This document shows, one piece after another, positions 16,292-24,450 of a stretch of 46,224 bases of DNA. Source of the stretch: Deltaproteobacteria bacterium (GTDB lineage Bacteria > Desulfobacterota > Desulfobacteria > Desulfobacterales > Desulfatibacillaceae); assembly GCA_016235345.1 (NCBI GenBank), contig JACRLG010000034.1:1-46224 (forward strand), read 5' to 3'. The position numbers were made by a program, and so were the translations under genes. How positions within the stretch are numbered: position 1 is the stretch's first letter; every line of letters starts with the position of its first letter. Below the pieces are notes generated by a model. That model was not told the origin of the DNA and searched no databases. It saw only the letters and a program-made list of their open reading frames with translations.

Positions 16292-18058
16292 TCACCTCTT
16301 CGCCGAACCGGATGAACCGGCCATGCGGGCGCGGGATTTCTGGGCGCTGGCAAGGAGGAAGAAGGTTCCGACAAGGCCTGTGAAGGCTGCGAAAAGCTCG
16401 ATGAGCCCGATCTGGGCCGCGTCCCGTATGGATTTCTCCAGGGCGGAAATCTCGTTGGCGGACGCGTTGGACGAGGGATTCCAGGTCAGAAAAATAACCT
16501 CCCCTGCAACAAAGCCCGCTGTCCACAAAAAAAGCGCGTAAAAAAGATGCCGGCCCGAAAATCCGGGCTGGGCGTTTTTTGCGGCGAGCGCGGTGGAAAA
16601 ACTTCCCAGCATCCATCCAGCCACCCATAAAAGGATGTCGTACTCACCGGTCTGCCGGGCAAGAAAGGCCCCAAGGCTCCAGCCCAGGGCCACCAGAAGG
16701 ACGTGGCGGAAGAGGAAGCCGGGGGCTGCGAAGCGAAGGGCGAAGCCGGTGAGAATGCCCGCAGGGATCCAGCCCACGGCAAGGGGTGCTATAAGCTCGC
16801 CCTGGGCCATGAAAAATTCCACGCCGCCCGAAAGAATCCATCCCAAAAGGCACAGGCCCACGGTTTTTGCGAAAAGCGCAGCCCGGCTTTCGGCTGAAAG
16901 CGGCTTTTCGCAGTAGGCGCAGCGCACCTGCGACAACGAAGCGCCTCGCGCCACGCGCACCTTCTGGCCGCACGAGGGGCAGACCCTGAGCGTAAAGCTC
17001 CTCTCCCGCGTGTTGCTGCGCCCGGGACCGTTTGTGGTCCGGCGGGAAGGCCGGGCCGGTATCCTTTCCCTCACGGCTTCTTCTTCCCTGTAATCGGGTA
17101 CTGGTTCTGCCGCCGCCTCGTTCCGATCCCCAGGTGATTCCCTTTCCAGCTCCGGCCTTGGGACGAATTCCGCCGGACTCTTTTCGGCTTCTCCCTCCAA
17201 GGGGGAAAGGGCCTGGGCAACCTCGGCGAAATCGGCGTACCGGTCCTCCGCCTCAAAGGATAGGCAGCGGGAGATAACCGAGCGGATGGATTCCGGCACG
17301 TCGGTGCGCGAAAAGGTGACGCCCTGGTCGCGCAGAAGCCTCAAGCGCGCTATGAAGTCCTCCTCCTCGTAGGGAAGAACCCCCTCCCACAAAAAATAGG
17401 AAACAAGGCCGAATGAATAGATGATGGCCGGAACCCGGGCGGGCTCGGCTTTCAAAATTGTTTCCGGCGCGGCCCAGTTGGGGGTGAACTGGGCCCTTGC
17501 GGTGGAGGAAACCGACGAAAGGCGTTTTAGGCCCCCCAAATCGCCCACCACGAGGTCGCCGGAGCCGGTGAAAAGGAGGTTTGAAGGCTTGAGATCGGTG
17601 ACCAGGAAGGTTTCCCCGCACTCGGCGGTAAGGCGTTTCAGGACCTGGGCCAAATCCTTCATGAGGCCGATTATCCGGGCCGGGGGCAGGCCCTCGGCTG
17701 CGTCCACCACGTAGTCCCGAAGGTTTTTCGGGCAAAGCTCCATCATGATGACCAAGTACCCGCGCGCCTGGGTGGGGGTGACCTCCTTTCCCACCAGGTG
17801 GAAGTCATGAATCTTCATGACCCCCATGCCTTCGATTTTTTCGTAGTACTGCTGGACCGCGTGGAAGTCCTGGCTGATCTTGGAATCCATCTCGGTTCCG
17901 CTGGGCGCGAGCCGGGAGCGCTCCACCACCAGAGGAACCACCTTCACGGCGCGGGTTTTGAGGCCGTCCTCGATGCGGTAGACCGCGCCGTAGATTCCCT
18001 CGCCAAGGGAGCCGGTGACCTTGTAGGTGGGCAGGCACTGTCTTATTATTTCGATCAT
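16292..18058 (-). CDS. Membrane-anchored Ser/Thr protein kinase
   Basis: The kinase domain spans about residues 10-270. The Gly loop is GEGIYGAVYRI, AVKVVPL holds the ATP lysine, and VTDLKPSNLLF is the catalytic loop with Asp but without the HR of HRD. VGDLGGLKRL replaces DFG, keeping the metal Asp, and WAAPETIL is the APE motif. A Pro/Arg-rich linker leads to a zinc ribbon (RVCPSCGQKV and CAYCEKPL) near residue 360. Several membrane segments follow in the last 190 residues. It overlaps the upstream phosphatase gene by four bases, forming a kinase-phosphatase pair. Confidence 0.88.
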   Translation of the reverse strand: MIEIIRQCLPTYKVTGSLGEGIYGAVYRIEDGLKTRAVKVVPLVVERSRLAPSGTEMDSKISQDFHAVQQYYEKIEGMGVMKIHDFHLVGKEVTPTQARGYLVIMMELCPKNLRDYVVDAAEGLPPARIIGLMKDLAQVLKRLTAECGETFLVTDLKPSNLLFTGSGDLVVGDLGGLKRLSSVSSTARAQFTPNWAAPETILKAEPARVPAIIYSFGLVSYFLWEGVLPYEEEDFIARLRLLRDQGVTFSRTDVPESIRSVISRCLSFEAEDRYADFAEVAQALSPLEGEAEKSPAEFVPRPELERESPGDRNEAAAEPVPDYREEEAVRERIPARPSRRTTNGPGRSNTRERSFTLRVCPSCGQKVRVARGASLSQVRCAYCEKPLSAESRAALFAKTVGLCLLGWILSGGVEFFMAQGELIAPLAVGWIPAGILTGFALRFAAPGFLFRHVLLVALGWSLGAFLARQTGEYDILLWVAGWMLGSFSTALAAKNAQPGFSGRHLFYALFLWTAGFVAGEVIFLTWNPSSNASANEISALEKSIRDAAQIGLIELFAAFTGLVGTFFLLASAQKSRARMAGSSGSAKR

Positions 18059-18819
18059 GGAACCGACTCGATCCGGGCGAGGATCATGCTTGCGTTGTCC
18101 TTCATCCCCAAGGCTTTGAGCAGGTTGAAAAGCTTTTCGGCGTTTTTCAGGGGATCGTCCGAGAGCTCCTCGAAAAGGCGGCGATCAGGCAGCATGTCGG
18201 AGACGCCGTCCGAGCAGAGCATGTAAACCGCGCCGGGCTCGGCCTTTTCCTCGTAAAAGTAAATAGGCTGGTTTATGTCCCACCTGTCCGCAAAGGTGGG
18301 GCCAAGGCCGAAATCCACAAGGTTGCGAAAGGGATGGGCAAATGCCTCGGAGTCGGTTATCAGCTTGTCGTCAACCAGCCTTTGCACGAAGGAATGATCA
18401 TGGGAAAGCCTGACAAGTCCGTCCGGCCCGAACCTGTAAGCCCTGGAATCCCCGGCGTTCACCACCACCACCCGCGAGCCGTCGCAGGCCAGGGCGCACA
18501 TTGTTGTGCCGGAATCCGGGTCCACCTGGCCGCTTGCCATGTCCGCCTGAACCGCCCCGAAGGCGTTGCCTATGCCAGGTTGGTCCAGGCCGTCGGCGGC
18601 GAACACGCCTTCCAGCTTCTCGCAAACGAAACGGCTGGCGGTCTCGCCCGCCGCGTGCCCGCCCAGGCCGTCGCAGACGCCCAGAACCAGAAGGGGGCCG
18701 GAAAAAACATCTCGCATGACTATGTTTTCAGCCTGGAAAACCCGGCCAGCCGCGTAAATGGCGTCCTGCTGGTTGGGCCTTGGGCCGATGTTCATGGAGC
18801 AGCAAAGCGAAGCCTTCAT
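18055..18819 (-). CDS. PP2C-family Ser/Thr phosphatase
   Basis: This 254-residue PPM/PP2C phosphatase should reverse phosphorylation by the neighbouring kinase. Metal-binding motifs are visible: IGPRPNQQDAIYAAG (N-terminal Asp), VLGVCDGLGGHAAGE (DGxGG), VVVNAGDSRAYRFG and YMLCSDGVSDML (SDG). The length is that of the minimal bacterial stand-alone form, with no membrane segment. AAGGAA precedes the ATG. Its end overlaps the kinase start (ATGA). The pair probably senses an envelope or energy signal, but no substrate is encoded beside it. Confidence 0.92.
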   Translation of the reverse strand: MKASLCCSMNIGPRPNQQDAIYAAGRVFQAENIVMRDVFSGPLLVLGVCDGLGGHAAGETASRFVCEKLEGVFAADGLDQPGIGNAFGAVQADMASGQVDPDSGTTMCALACDGSRVVVVNAGDSRAYRFGPDGLVRLSHDHSFVQRLVDDKLITDSEAFAHPFRNLVDFGLGPTFADRWDINQPIYFYEEKAEPGAVYMLCSDGVSDMLPDRRLFEELSDDPLKNAEKLFNLLKALGMKDNASMILARIESVP

Positions 18820-18933
18820 ACCGGTTCCTTGAGTGGTGAAAATAATGTGGAATCCGAAGGGATTAACAGTCTTATCCCAAACGGGATTTTGGTGAAAGAA
18901 AAAAATCGCACAAGGCGCTTTCCATCATGGGCC

Positions 18934-18962
18934 TTGACCCGGATCATAGGTGCTGATAAGGC
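18934..18962 (+). promoter_or_regulatory. Possible promoter of mtgA
   Basis: TTGACC is followed after 17 bases by TAAGGC, about 60 bases before the mtgA start codon. The -35 box is good and the -10 box weak. The remaining 18820-18933 between the divergent PP2C and mtgA genes shows only short imperfect hairpins. Confidence 0.35.
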
Positions 18963-19024
18963 ATCCTTCGCGCATTTTGCGCCCGGAAGCACCTTCCTTC
19001 GGTTTTCAAGGAAAGAGATACTGC

Positions 19025-19723
19025 ATGTTCCGCATTACGAGATTTTTCCTTTTTCGCGTCCTTCCGGTGCTTATAGTAATTCTGACCGCTTACCAGCTAT
19101 ATATTTTCGCGCACATAATCTGGTGGCGGAACCATAATCCCAAGATGACCTCCTTCATGGAAAGCCGCCTGGAAATCCTGCAGAAAAAGGACACGGATTT
19201 CGAACTCAGGCACAAGTGGGTGCCTTACAAAGACATTTCCATAAATCTCAAGCGGGCCGTGGTGGCCAGCGAGGACGCCAAGTTCCTGGATCACGAGGGC
19301 TTTGACTGGGAGGGGATGCAGGACGCTTTCGAGAGGAACATCAAGAAGGGCCGCATCGTGGCCGGAGGCTCCACCATAAGCCAGCAGCTTTCCAAAAACC
19401 TTTTTCTCACAGCCGGAAAGACCCCCTGGCGCAAGCTGGAGGAGGCCGCGATAACGCTGATGCTGGAAGCGGCCCTGCCCAAGCGGAGGATTTTCGAGAT
19501 TTACCTAAACGTCATCGAATGGGGAAACGGCATTTACGGGGCCGAGGCCGCAGCGAGGCGCTATTACGGCGTAAGCGCCAAAAGGCTGACTGTCTCCCAG
19601 GCCGCCCTTTTGGCCTCGATGGTGCCCAACCCCCGCTACTTCGAGAAACACCGCAAGGCGAAAAAACTCCTTCGCAAGGCCAGGATCATTCAGAGGAGGA
19701 TGCGCTACGCCGACGTACCTTAA
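19025..19723 (+). CDS. mtgA: Monofunctional biosynthetic peptidoglycan transglycosylase
   Basis: MtgA polymerises lipid II into glycan strands at the inner membrane. The 232-residue protein has one N-terminal membrane segment (FFLFRVLPVLIVILTAYQLY). The GT51 motifs follow in order: VVASEDAKFLDHEGFD with the catalytic Glu, GGSTISQQLSKNLFL, RKLEEAAITLMLE and RIFEIYLNVIEWGNGIYG. There is no transpeptidase domain, which fits the monofunctional class. The ATG at 19025 has GGAAAGAG upstream. It is divergent from the phosphatase gene. Confidence 0.95.
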   Translation: MFRITRFFLFRVLPVLIVILTAYQLYIFAHIIWWRNHNPKMTSFMESRLEILQKKDTDFELRHKWVPYKDISINLKRAVVASEDAKFLDHEGFDWEGMQDAFERNIKKGRIVAGGSTISQQLSKNLFLTAGKTPWRKLEEAAITLMLEAALPKRRIFEIYLNVIEWGNGIYGAEAAARRYYGVSAKRLTVSQAALLASMVPNPRYFEKHRKAKKLLRKARIIQRRMRYADVP

Positions 19724-19756
19724 AGCCTTTTCAACAGTCTGTTAAAGCCCGCCCCG

Positions 19757-20992
19757 TCACTTGCCGAACATGCGGGCCAGAAGCGGTATCGCTATCAGGG
19801 TTCCCAGCATGGCCCCGGCGTTGGTGAAGGCCACAACCAGAAGGATTCTTGTGACCTTGTTGCGCCAGAAGCCGGAAAAGCTCATTATGTCGTCGGATAT
19901 GCTTTCCAGGTCCTTCACCTGGGGCTTTCTGACCCAGGCCTCCACGAGCCCTGCAGCCCAGCCCGTGGCCACCGCCGGGTGAATGGTGGCCACCGGGGCC
20001 GCCACCACGGCGGTAAGAATGCTTAAAGGGTGCGCCCAGGCCGCAATGGCCCCGATGCCCGCCAATACGCCGGTTACAAGAGCCCAGGCCATGGCCATGT
20101 TGAGGCCCGTGTCTTTTCCCATGAAGAAGAACCCGCCCACTATCAGGGCCACTATGGCCCCGGGTATTCCCCAGCCGAGAATCGCCCCCAGCCTTCCCTT
20201 GGGCGGCATGACATCCAGCGCCGCAAGGTCGATGGGCTCCTCCCAGTTCTTCGTTATTCCGGGCACGTGGCCCGCCCCCACCACCGCCACTATCTTTTCA
20301 CCGGGGGCTGTGCGGATTTTTTCTGCGAGGTAAAGATCGCGCTCGTCAATGAGCACCCGCCTAAGGTCCGGCATGATGTCGCCCATCTCCTTCAAGAGAA
20401 GCTCCAGGGCGTCCTTTTCCTTCAGGGCCTCGATGTCCTCTGCGGTTATGTCGTCGGCCTCGGAAAGCCCGCCTATGAGCTGAAGCAGGAGCTTGAACTT
20501 CGACTTATAGCCTAAAAGCCTCCATGCGCGGGACAGGGTGGTGCGGATTTCCCTGTCAGCAGGAACCACCAGCGCGCCCTGGTTTTCTGCGGTGATCACG
20601 GCCCGGAGCATTTCCTCGCCCGCCTTCACGTCCAGGTTTTTCGCTATGCGCTTTTGAAAGGCGGCAAGCAAAAGGTGGCTTAAAAGCAGGAAGACCTTCT
20701 TTTCCCGGATCACCTTCACGATGTCCATCTCGCGCCAGGAATCGGGCTTTCTTATGGCGATCATGCGGCTGTCGCAAAGCTCAACGCACACGGTGTCGGG
20801 CTTTTCATTAAGGATCACCCTTTCGACGGTTTCTGCGCTTTTCCTGGACACGTGGGCCGTGCCGATGAGGATGATGTCTTTCCCATTGAAAGAAAGGCGA
20901 TGGATGTCGGCGTCGCCTTTGTCGATGGTATCGATTTCAACGGTGGGTTCGTCTGAGGGTGCGAGTGCTATCTCGGCTTTTTCTTCGGGCAT
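19757..20992 (-). CDS. TraB/PrgY-family membrane protein
   Basis: The 411-residue protein starts, in my reading, at the ATG at 20992 (MPEEKAEIAL); a TTG 13 codons earlier is possible. The soluble part has the family motif IILIGTAHVSRKSAETVE, then VCVELCDSR and VAVVGAGHVPGI, the GxxH pair thought to form a metal site. The C-terminal 150 residues hold several membrane segments (ILGWGIPGAIVALIVGGFFF and others). Relatives include pheromone-shutdown proteins and archaeal TraB proteins; the biochemical role is unsettled. It lies convergent to mtgA. Confidence 0.85.
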   Translation of the reverse strand: MPEEKAEIALAPSDEPTVEIDTIDKGDADIHRLSFNGKDIILIGTAHVSRKSAETVERVILNEKPDTVCVELCDSRMIAIRKPDSWREMDIVKVIREKKVFLLLSHLLLAAFQKRIAKNLDVKAGEEMLRAVITAENQGALVVPADREIRTTLSRAWRLLGYKSKFKLLLQLIGGLSEADDITAEDIEALKEKDALELLLKEMGDIMPDLRRVLIDERDLYLAEKIRTAPGEKIVAVVGAGHVPGITKNWEEPIDLAALDVMPPKGRLGAILGWGIPGAIVALIVGGFFFMGKDTGLNMAMAWALVTGVLAGIGAIAAWAHPLSILTAVVAAPVATIHPAVATGWAAGLVEAWVRKPQVKDLESISDDIMSFSGFWRNKVTRILLVVAFTNAGAMLGTLIAIPLLARMFGK

Positions 20993-21210
20993 TTCGTTCC
21001 GGCCTTTGACGGGTGCGTGTTGGAAGGTCAAGGGGTTTTGGCGGCTTTGGTTTCCCGGCTCAAGTTTTGGCCGGAAAACGATAATGCACGTTACAGGGGG
21101 CCTTGGTCAAGGTCAATATGGAGTAATGCCAGGGGCTCATTTCAAAAATTTTTTGCATCCGGCTGCGCCTTCATCCTGGCCGACAACAAGAGCGGGCTTC
21201 GACATCCGCG
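20993..21210. other. Intergenic region without a recognised gene
   Basis: Together with the terminator that follows, this fills the 305-base gap between the GDSL esterase stop and the TraB-family start. No coding frame, tRNA or clear promoter was recognised. CTTGACC on the minus strand near 21029-21035 is an isolated -35-like match. Confidence 0.4.
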
Positions 21211-21268
21211 AAAAAAAGGGAGCCTCCCGGTTCCGAACTGTTCAAGGTTCAGGAAGCGGAAGACTCCC
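21211..21268 (-). terminator. Strong intrinsic terminator of the GDSL esterase gene
   Basis: On the minus strand GGGAGTCTTCCG pairs with CGGGAGGCTCCC (12 positions with G-U pairs). An inner TTCC/GGAA and GAAC/GTTC stem follows, and then seven T residues. It starts 30 bases past the stop of the esterase gene. Confidence 0.85.
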
Positions 21269-21297
21269 CAGTTAACCCAGGACTCTATCCCATCCGC

Positions 21298-22704
21298 CTA
21301 TCCGAAAAGGGAACTGATGAAGCAGACGCCGTCACCGCCGTCGTCGTAGGAGGTGTCCAGCCCGGCCGCCAGGGGATCGCTAACTTGGCCGACAGCCAGG
21401 TTCGAGTCGAAGGGGCCGTTGTCCTTTATGACGATGGTAACGCTCTTTCTGTCCTTGGATATCTGGGCGCCTTCCTGCCCGGCGGTACTCTTGTATATCA
21501 TCGCGAAATCCAGCCACTTGCCGTTGTTGAGCTTGAACCAGGAGTAACCCCTTGGCAGGGCCTCGGGCAGGACCACCTTGAATACTGCGGTTCCGAACAC
21601 GGACGTCAGGTCCACGTCCATAAGCCCGTAGATCATGTTGGAGGGCCTGTCGGTTTGGGGGGTCGCGTAAGGATCGGCGAAATCAAGGTCAGACACGATG
21701 CCCTGCATGGAAACGATGCCAAGGGGCTTGCCGGTGTCGGTCATGATGTAGGAAGCATTGGGCTCGTTTATGAAGAGGTCGCCGTAAACCGTGGCGGCAA
21801 GCATCCGGTGTGTCTGGGCCGTGGGATGGATGGTGTCCCAGAAGATGTAGCCGCCGGCGTTGTCGAAGGTCTTGCCGGAAAGGAGCGCGGAGTCGTCGGT
21901 GTTGGTGAAGCCGTACAGGCCGGGATAGGCCAGGGCCTTGTCAAAGAGCTCGAAGGAGCTTATGGGGTAGATGTTGACCCCCGGATGGGTTGCTGCAAAC
22001 CCGCCGAGGGCCTGGGCGAGCGCGTCGTTGAAGGCCTGGGACACTGCGCGGCCCTGGGCGGCGCCCTCCGGCGTGCCGTTGTTCCTTGGCGTTGCGCCCA
22101 AATCCGGCAGGTCGAAAACGGCAATGTCCGTTGCGCCCATGTTGTCCACAAGCCGGGTCAAACCGGTATAGATGTTGTTGATGGCGTTTCCGATAACTGC
22201 GGCGACCTGCTCCTGGGTGGAAAGGTCGGCGCTTAGGAAGTCATTGGCTCCGATCCAGACGGCAACAAGGGTGTTTTGGGGAATCGTGACCTGGGCGGCC
22301 ATGGCCTGGTTCACCTGGTCCAAAAAGTCCACCACGGGCATCTGTGCCCCTGCGCCGGTCTTCGCTCCGCCGAACGCGTTGTTGAAGAACAGGGAGCCGA
22401 AAACCGGCGGCGGGGCCTGCTGAGTAATGAGCTGGGACAGGATGAGATTGTCGGAAAGGCCCATGAGGCCGGCCAGGTCCTCGGACCAGACAGGGCCGTT
22501 GGACCACCTGCCCTGCCAGTAGTTCGCGGGATCAGGAGCCTGGCCTTGGGCCAGAAGGAACACGTTGCCGGAGTCCGAAAGACTGTCGCCGTAGACAACG
22601 AGGTTGTCGAACCTGGTCGCCGCATCGGCCTGCCCGCCGACAGGGACGAAGCCGGAAATAAGCAGCAGGCCGCAAAGGGCCAAAACCATCAGGAAGCGTT
22701 TCAT
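21298..22704 (-). CDS. Secreted SGNH/GDSL esterase with C-terminal anchor-like domain
   Basis: The 468-residue protein begins at the ATG at 22704, preceded by AAAGGAGAG; an ATG five codons earlier lacks this. A signal peptide covers about residues 1-29. Catalytic blocks are VVYGDSLSDSGN (Ser 41), AVWIGANDF (block III) and FWDTIHPTAQTH (Asp and His). These resemble secreted lipases and choline-ester hydrolases. The C-terminal 150 residues form a separate domain, with SVTIVIKDNGPFDSN recalling a choice-of-anchor-like domain. The chain ends in DDGGDGVCFISSLFG. The gene is monocistronic, with its own promoter and terminator. Confidence 0.88.
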   Translation of the reverse strand: MKRFLMVLALCGLLLISGFVPVGGQADAATRFDNLVVYGDSLSDSGNVFLLAQGQAPDPANYWQGRWSNGPVWSEDLAGLMGLSDNLILSQLITQQAPPPVFGSLFFNNAFGGAKTGAGAQMPVVDFLDQVNQAMAAQVTIPQNTLVAVWIGANDFLSADLSTQEQVAAVIGNAINNIYTGLTRLVDNMGATDIAVFDLPDLGATPRNNGTPEGAAQGRAVSQAFNDALAQALGGFAATHPGVNIYPISSFELFDKALAYPGLYGFTNTDDSALLSGKTFDNAGGYIFWDTIHPTAQTHRMLAATVYGDLFINEPNASYIMTDTGKPLGIVSMQGIVSDLDFADPYATPQTDRPSNMIYGLMDVDLTSVFGTAVFKVVLPEALPRGYSWFKLNNGKWLDFAMIYKSTAGQEGAQISKDRKSVTIVIKDNGPFDSNLAVGQVSDPLAAGLDTSYDDGGDGVCFISSLFG

Positions 22705-22846
22705 GCTCTCTCCTTTCATGGGGGAAAAGTGCTTTGCGATGGATTAAGGGCTTTGCCGGGAGAACCGTTAGCCTGGCAGAACCCAAGGCATGGCGGTTGA
22801 ACGGAACGCCTTCAGCATTTGCCGGTCAGGTGATTTGGGCCAAATT

Positions 22847-22883
22847 CCGTTAAATTATAACGGATTCGGCGGGGGCATGGCAA
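22847..22883 (-). promoter_or_regulatory. Promoter of the GDSL esterase with palindrome over the -10 box
   Basis: TTGCCA (22878-22883) and a perfect TATAAT (22854-22859) are 18 bases apart on the minus strand. CCGTTA (22847-22852) and TAACGG (22858-22863) form a perfect inverted repeat that encloses the -10 box. This could be a repressor site. The leader to the start codon would be about 145 bases. Confidence 0.65.
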
Positions 22884-23065
22884 GTTCCAAACATTGCCGA
22901 ATCCAAGTATTGTCCACTCAAGACAATTGGCTGCCCATCTTCACCCAAAGCCTGAACCAAATTCCTTCCACAGGTGAAAAATCTTCCGCCGTTAATTTAT
23001 CATTCGATTTCATTCAGAGGGCTCATCCTGTATTATGGAATAAAAAAGACCTGTTTTAAGGCCGA
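22884..23065. other. Intergenic region, no gene seen
   Basis: This is the rest of the 409-base gap between the esterase start and the korC stop. ATTGTC (22909-22914) and GACAAT (22922-22927) form a six-base inverted repeat. No convincing reading frame or RNA gene was found. Confidence 0.4.
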
Positions 23066-23111
23066 TAAACCGGCGAGGAGCGCTTCGGGCGAAACATTCC
23101 ACGCCGGTTTA
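23066..23111 (-). terminator. Hairpin at the end of the kor operon
   Basis: TAAACCGGCG (23066-23075) pairs perfectly with CGCCGGTTTA (23102-23111), starting just after the korC stop. The loop is 26 bases and contains GCGCTTCGGGCG. No long T run follows on the minus strand, so it may protect the mRNA end rather than terminate. Confidence 0.55.
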
Positions 23112-23113
23112 TT

Positions 23114-23686
23114 TTAAGCCCTCAGGGCCGCGCCTTTTTTTATGGCGGCCATGTAGTCGGCTCCGCGCGAAATGGCGGAGAGATTGAGCTCCAGAAGCCA
23201 GGGGTTCTTCTTTTCCAGCATCTGGTGCAGGTGCTCTTCAACGGTCTTGCGTTCCACGCAGCGGGTCATCTCGATAAGAGCGCCCAGGCCCACCATGTTG
23301 GAGACCTTGGTGTCGCCCACTTCCTCGGCTATGCGGGTGAAGGGGGCGTTTACAAGGGTGACGCCCTCAGGCACCGGAATTTCCGTGCAGAGACTGGAAT
23401 TGGAAAGGATGTTCGAGCCTGATATGCACTGGGGCGCGAATTTTTCCAGGGACGGCTGATTGAGGGCCACCAGGGCGTCTATGCGGGTGAAGATGGGGCT
23501 TCCGATGGGCTTGTCGGAGACGATCACCATGACGTTTGCGGTGCCGCCGCGCATTTCCGGGCCGTAGGAGGGAAGCCAGGTAACGTGATTTCCCTCGGCC
23601 ATTGCAGCCTCGGCCACGAGCTTTCCTATCAGAAGCGCCCCCTGGCCGCCGAAACCGGCGCATAATATTCTGATTCTCATGATCAC
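23114..23686 (-). CDS. korC: 2-oxoacid:ferredoxin oxidoreductase, gamma subunit
   Basis: The 190-residue subunit has the family start IRILCAGFGGQGALLIGKLV, then VTWLPSYGPEMRGGTANVMV and ALVALNQPSLEKF, all typical of the gamma subunit. It forms part of a four-subunit enzyme that decarboxylates a 2-oxoacid, probably 2-oxoglutarate, to an acyl-CoA with reduction of ferredoxin. The start overlaps korB by four bases (ATGA). It is the last gene of the operon. Confidence 0.92.
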   Translation of the reverse strand: MIMRIRILCAGFGGQGALLIGKLVAEAAMAEGNHVTWLPSYGPEMRGGTANVMVIVSDKPIGSPIFTRIDALVALNQPSLEKFAPQCISGSNILSNSSLCTEIPVPEGVTLVNAPFTRIAEEVGDTKVSNMVGLGALIEMTRCVERKTVEEHLHQMLEKKNPWLLELNLSAISRGADYMAAIKKGAALRA

Positions 23687-24450
23687 TTCTTCTCCGGCGT
23701 GGGTGTGTCCTCGACTCCCCGGTCCCTGTAAACGCCAAGCGGGAACACGGGAAGCATGCTTTCCCTGGCCCAGACCCTGCTTTTGAGCGGGTCCATGCCC
23801 CAGTTGGTGGGGCAGGTGGAAATCATTTCAACCAGGGTGAAGCCGCGCCCCTCGGCGTTGTACTTGAGAGCCTTCTTCACGGCCTTCTTGGCCTTTATGA
23901 TTTCCTTGGGCGACAGAAGGCTTACGCGCTCTATGTAATAGGTCATCTTGAGGCTTGAAAGAAGCTCGCACACCCTTATGGGATAGCCGGTGTCCTCCAC
24001 GTCGCGCCCGTAGGGGGCCGTGGTGGCCTTCATGCCCGGAAGGGTGGTGGGGGCCATCTGGCCGCCGGTCATGCCGTAAATTGCGTTGTTGACGAAAAAG
24101 ACCGCGATTTTCTCGTTGCGGTTGGCGGCGTGGACGATTTCCGCCATGCCGATGGCCGCAAGGTCGCCGTCGCCCTGGTAGGTGAAGACCACGCAGTCGG
24201 GCCGGGCGCGCTTGATGCCGGTGGCCATGGCGGGCGCGCGACCGTGGGGCGACTGGATCATGTCGCAGGAGAAAAAGTTGTACGCGAAAACCGCGCAGCC
24301 AACCGGCGCTATGCCTATGGTGCGGTCGGTTATGCCAAGCTCGTCCATGGATTCGGCGATGATGCGGTGGGCCACGCCGTGCAGGCAGCCGGGGCAGTAC
24401 GTCAGCCGGGTTTTTGTGAGCCCTTCCGGGCGTTTGGCTATAACTCTCAT
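23683..24450 (-). CDS. korB: 2-oxoacid:ferredoxin oxidoreductase, beta subunit (TPP-binding)
   Basis: The 255-residue subunit starts at the ATG at 24450 (MRVIAKRPEG), overlapping korA by four bases. YCPGCLHGVAHRII is the N-terminal motif, and the TPP/Mg site is TYQGDGDLAAIGMAEIVHAA followed by VFFVNNAIYGMTGGQMAPTT. These signatures are diagnostic for the thiamine-diphosphate subunit of the KorB/VorB group. In an anaerobe the complex may run oxidatively in amino acid and TCA metabolism or reductively to fix CO2; direction cannot be inferred. Confidence 0.93.
   Translation of the reverse strand: MRVIAKRPEGLTKTRLTYCPGCLHGVAHRIIAESMDELGITDRTIGIAPVGCAVFAYNFFSCDMIQSPHGRAPAMATGIKRARPDCVVFTYQGDGDLAAIGMAEIVHAANRNEKIAVFFVNNAIYGMTGGQMAPTTLPGMKATTAPYGRDVEDTGYPIRVCELLSSLKMTYYIERVSLLSPKEIIKAKKAVKKALKYNAEGRGFTLVEMISTCPTNWGMDPLKSRVWARESMLPVFPLGVYRDRGVEDTPTPEKK

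Noticed and set aside
16292-18058. The kinase as an inactive pseudokinase
   Set aside because: The Gly loop, the ATP lysine, the catalytic Asp and the metal Asp are all present. Only the HR of HRD and the F of DFG differ, which many bacterial kinases tolerate.
21385-22236. A 283-codon plus-strand open frame opposite the GDSL esterase
   Set aside because: It is a shadow of the esterase gene, whose catalytic blocks and signal peptide are clear.
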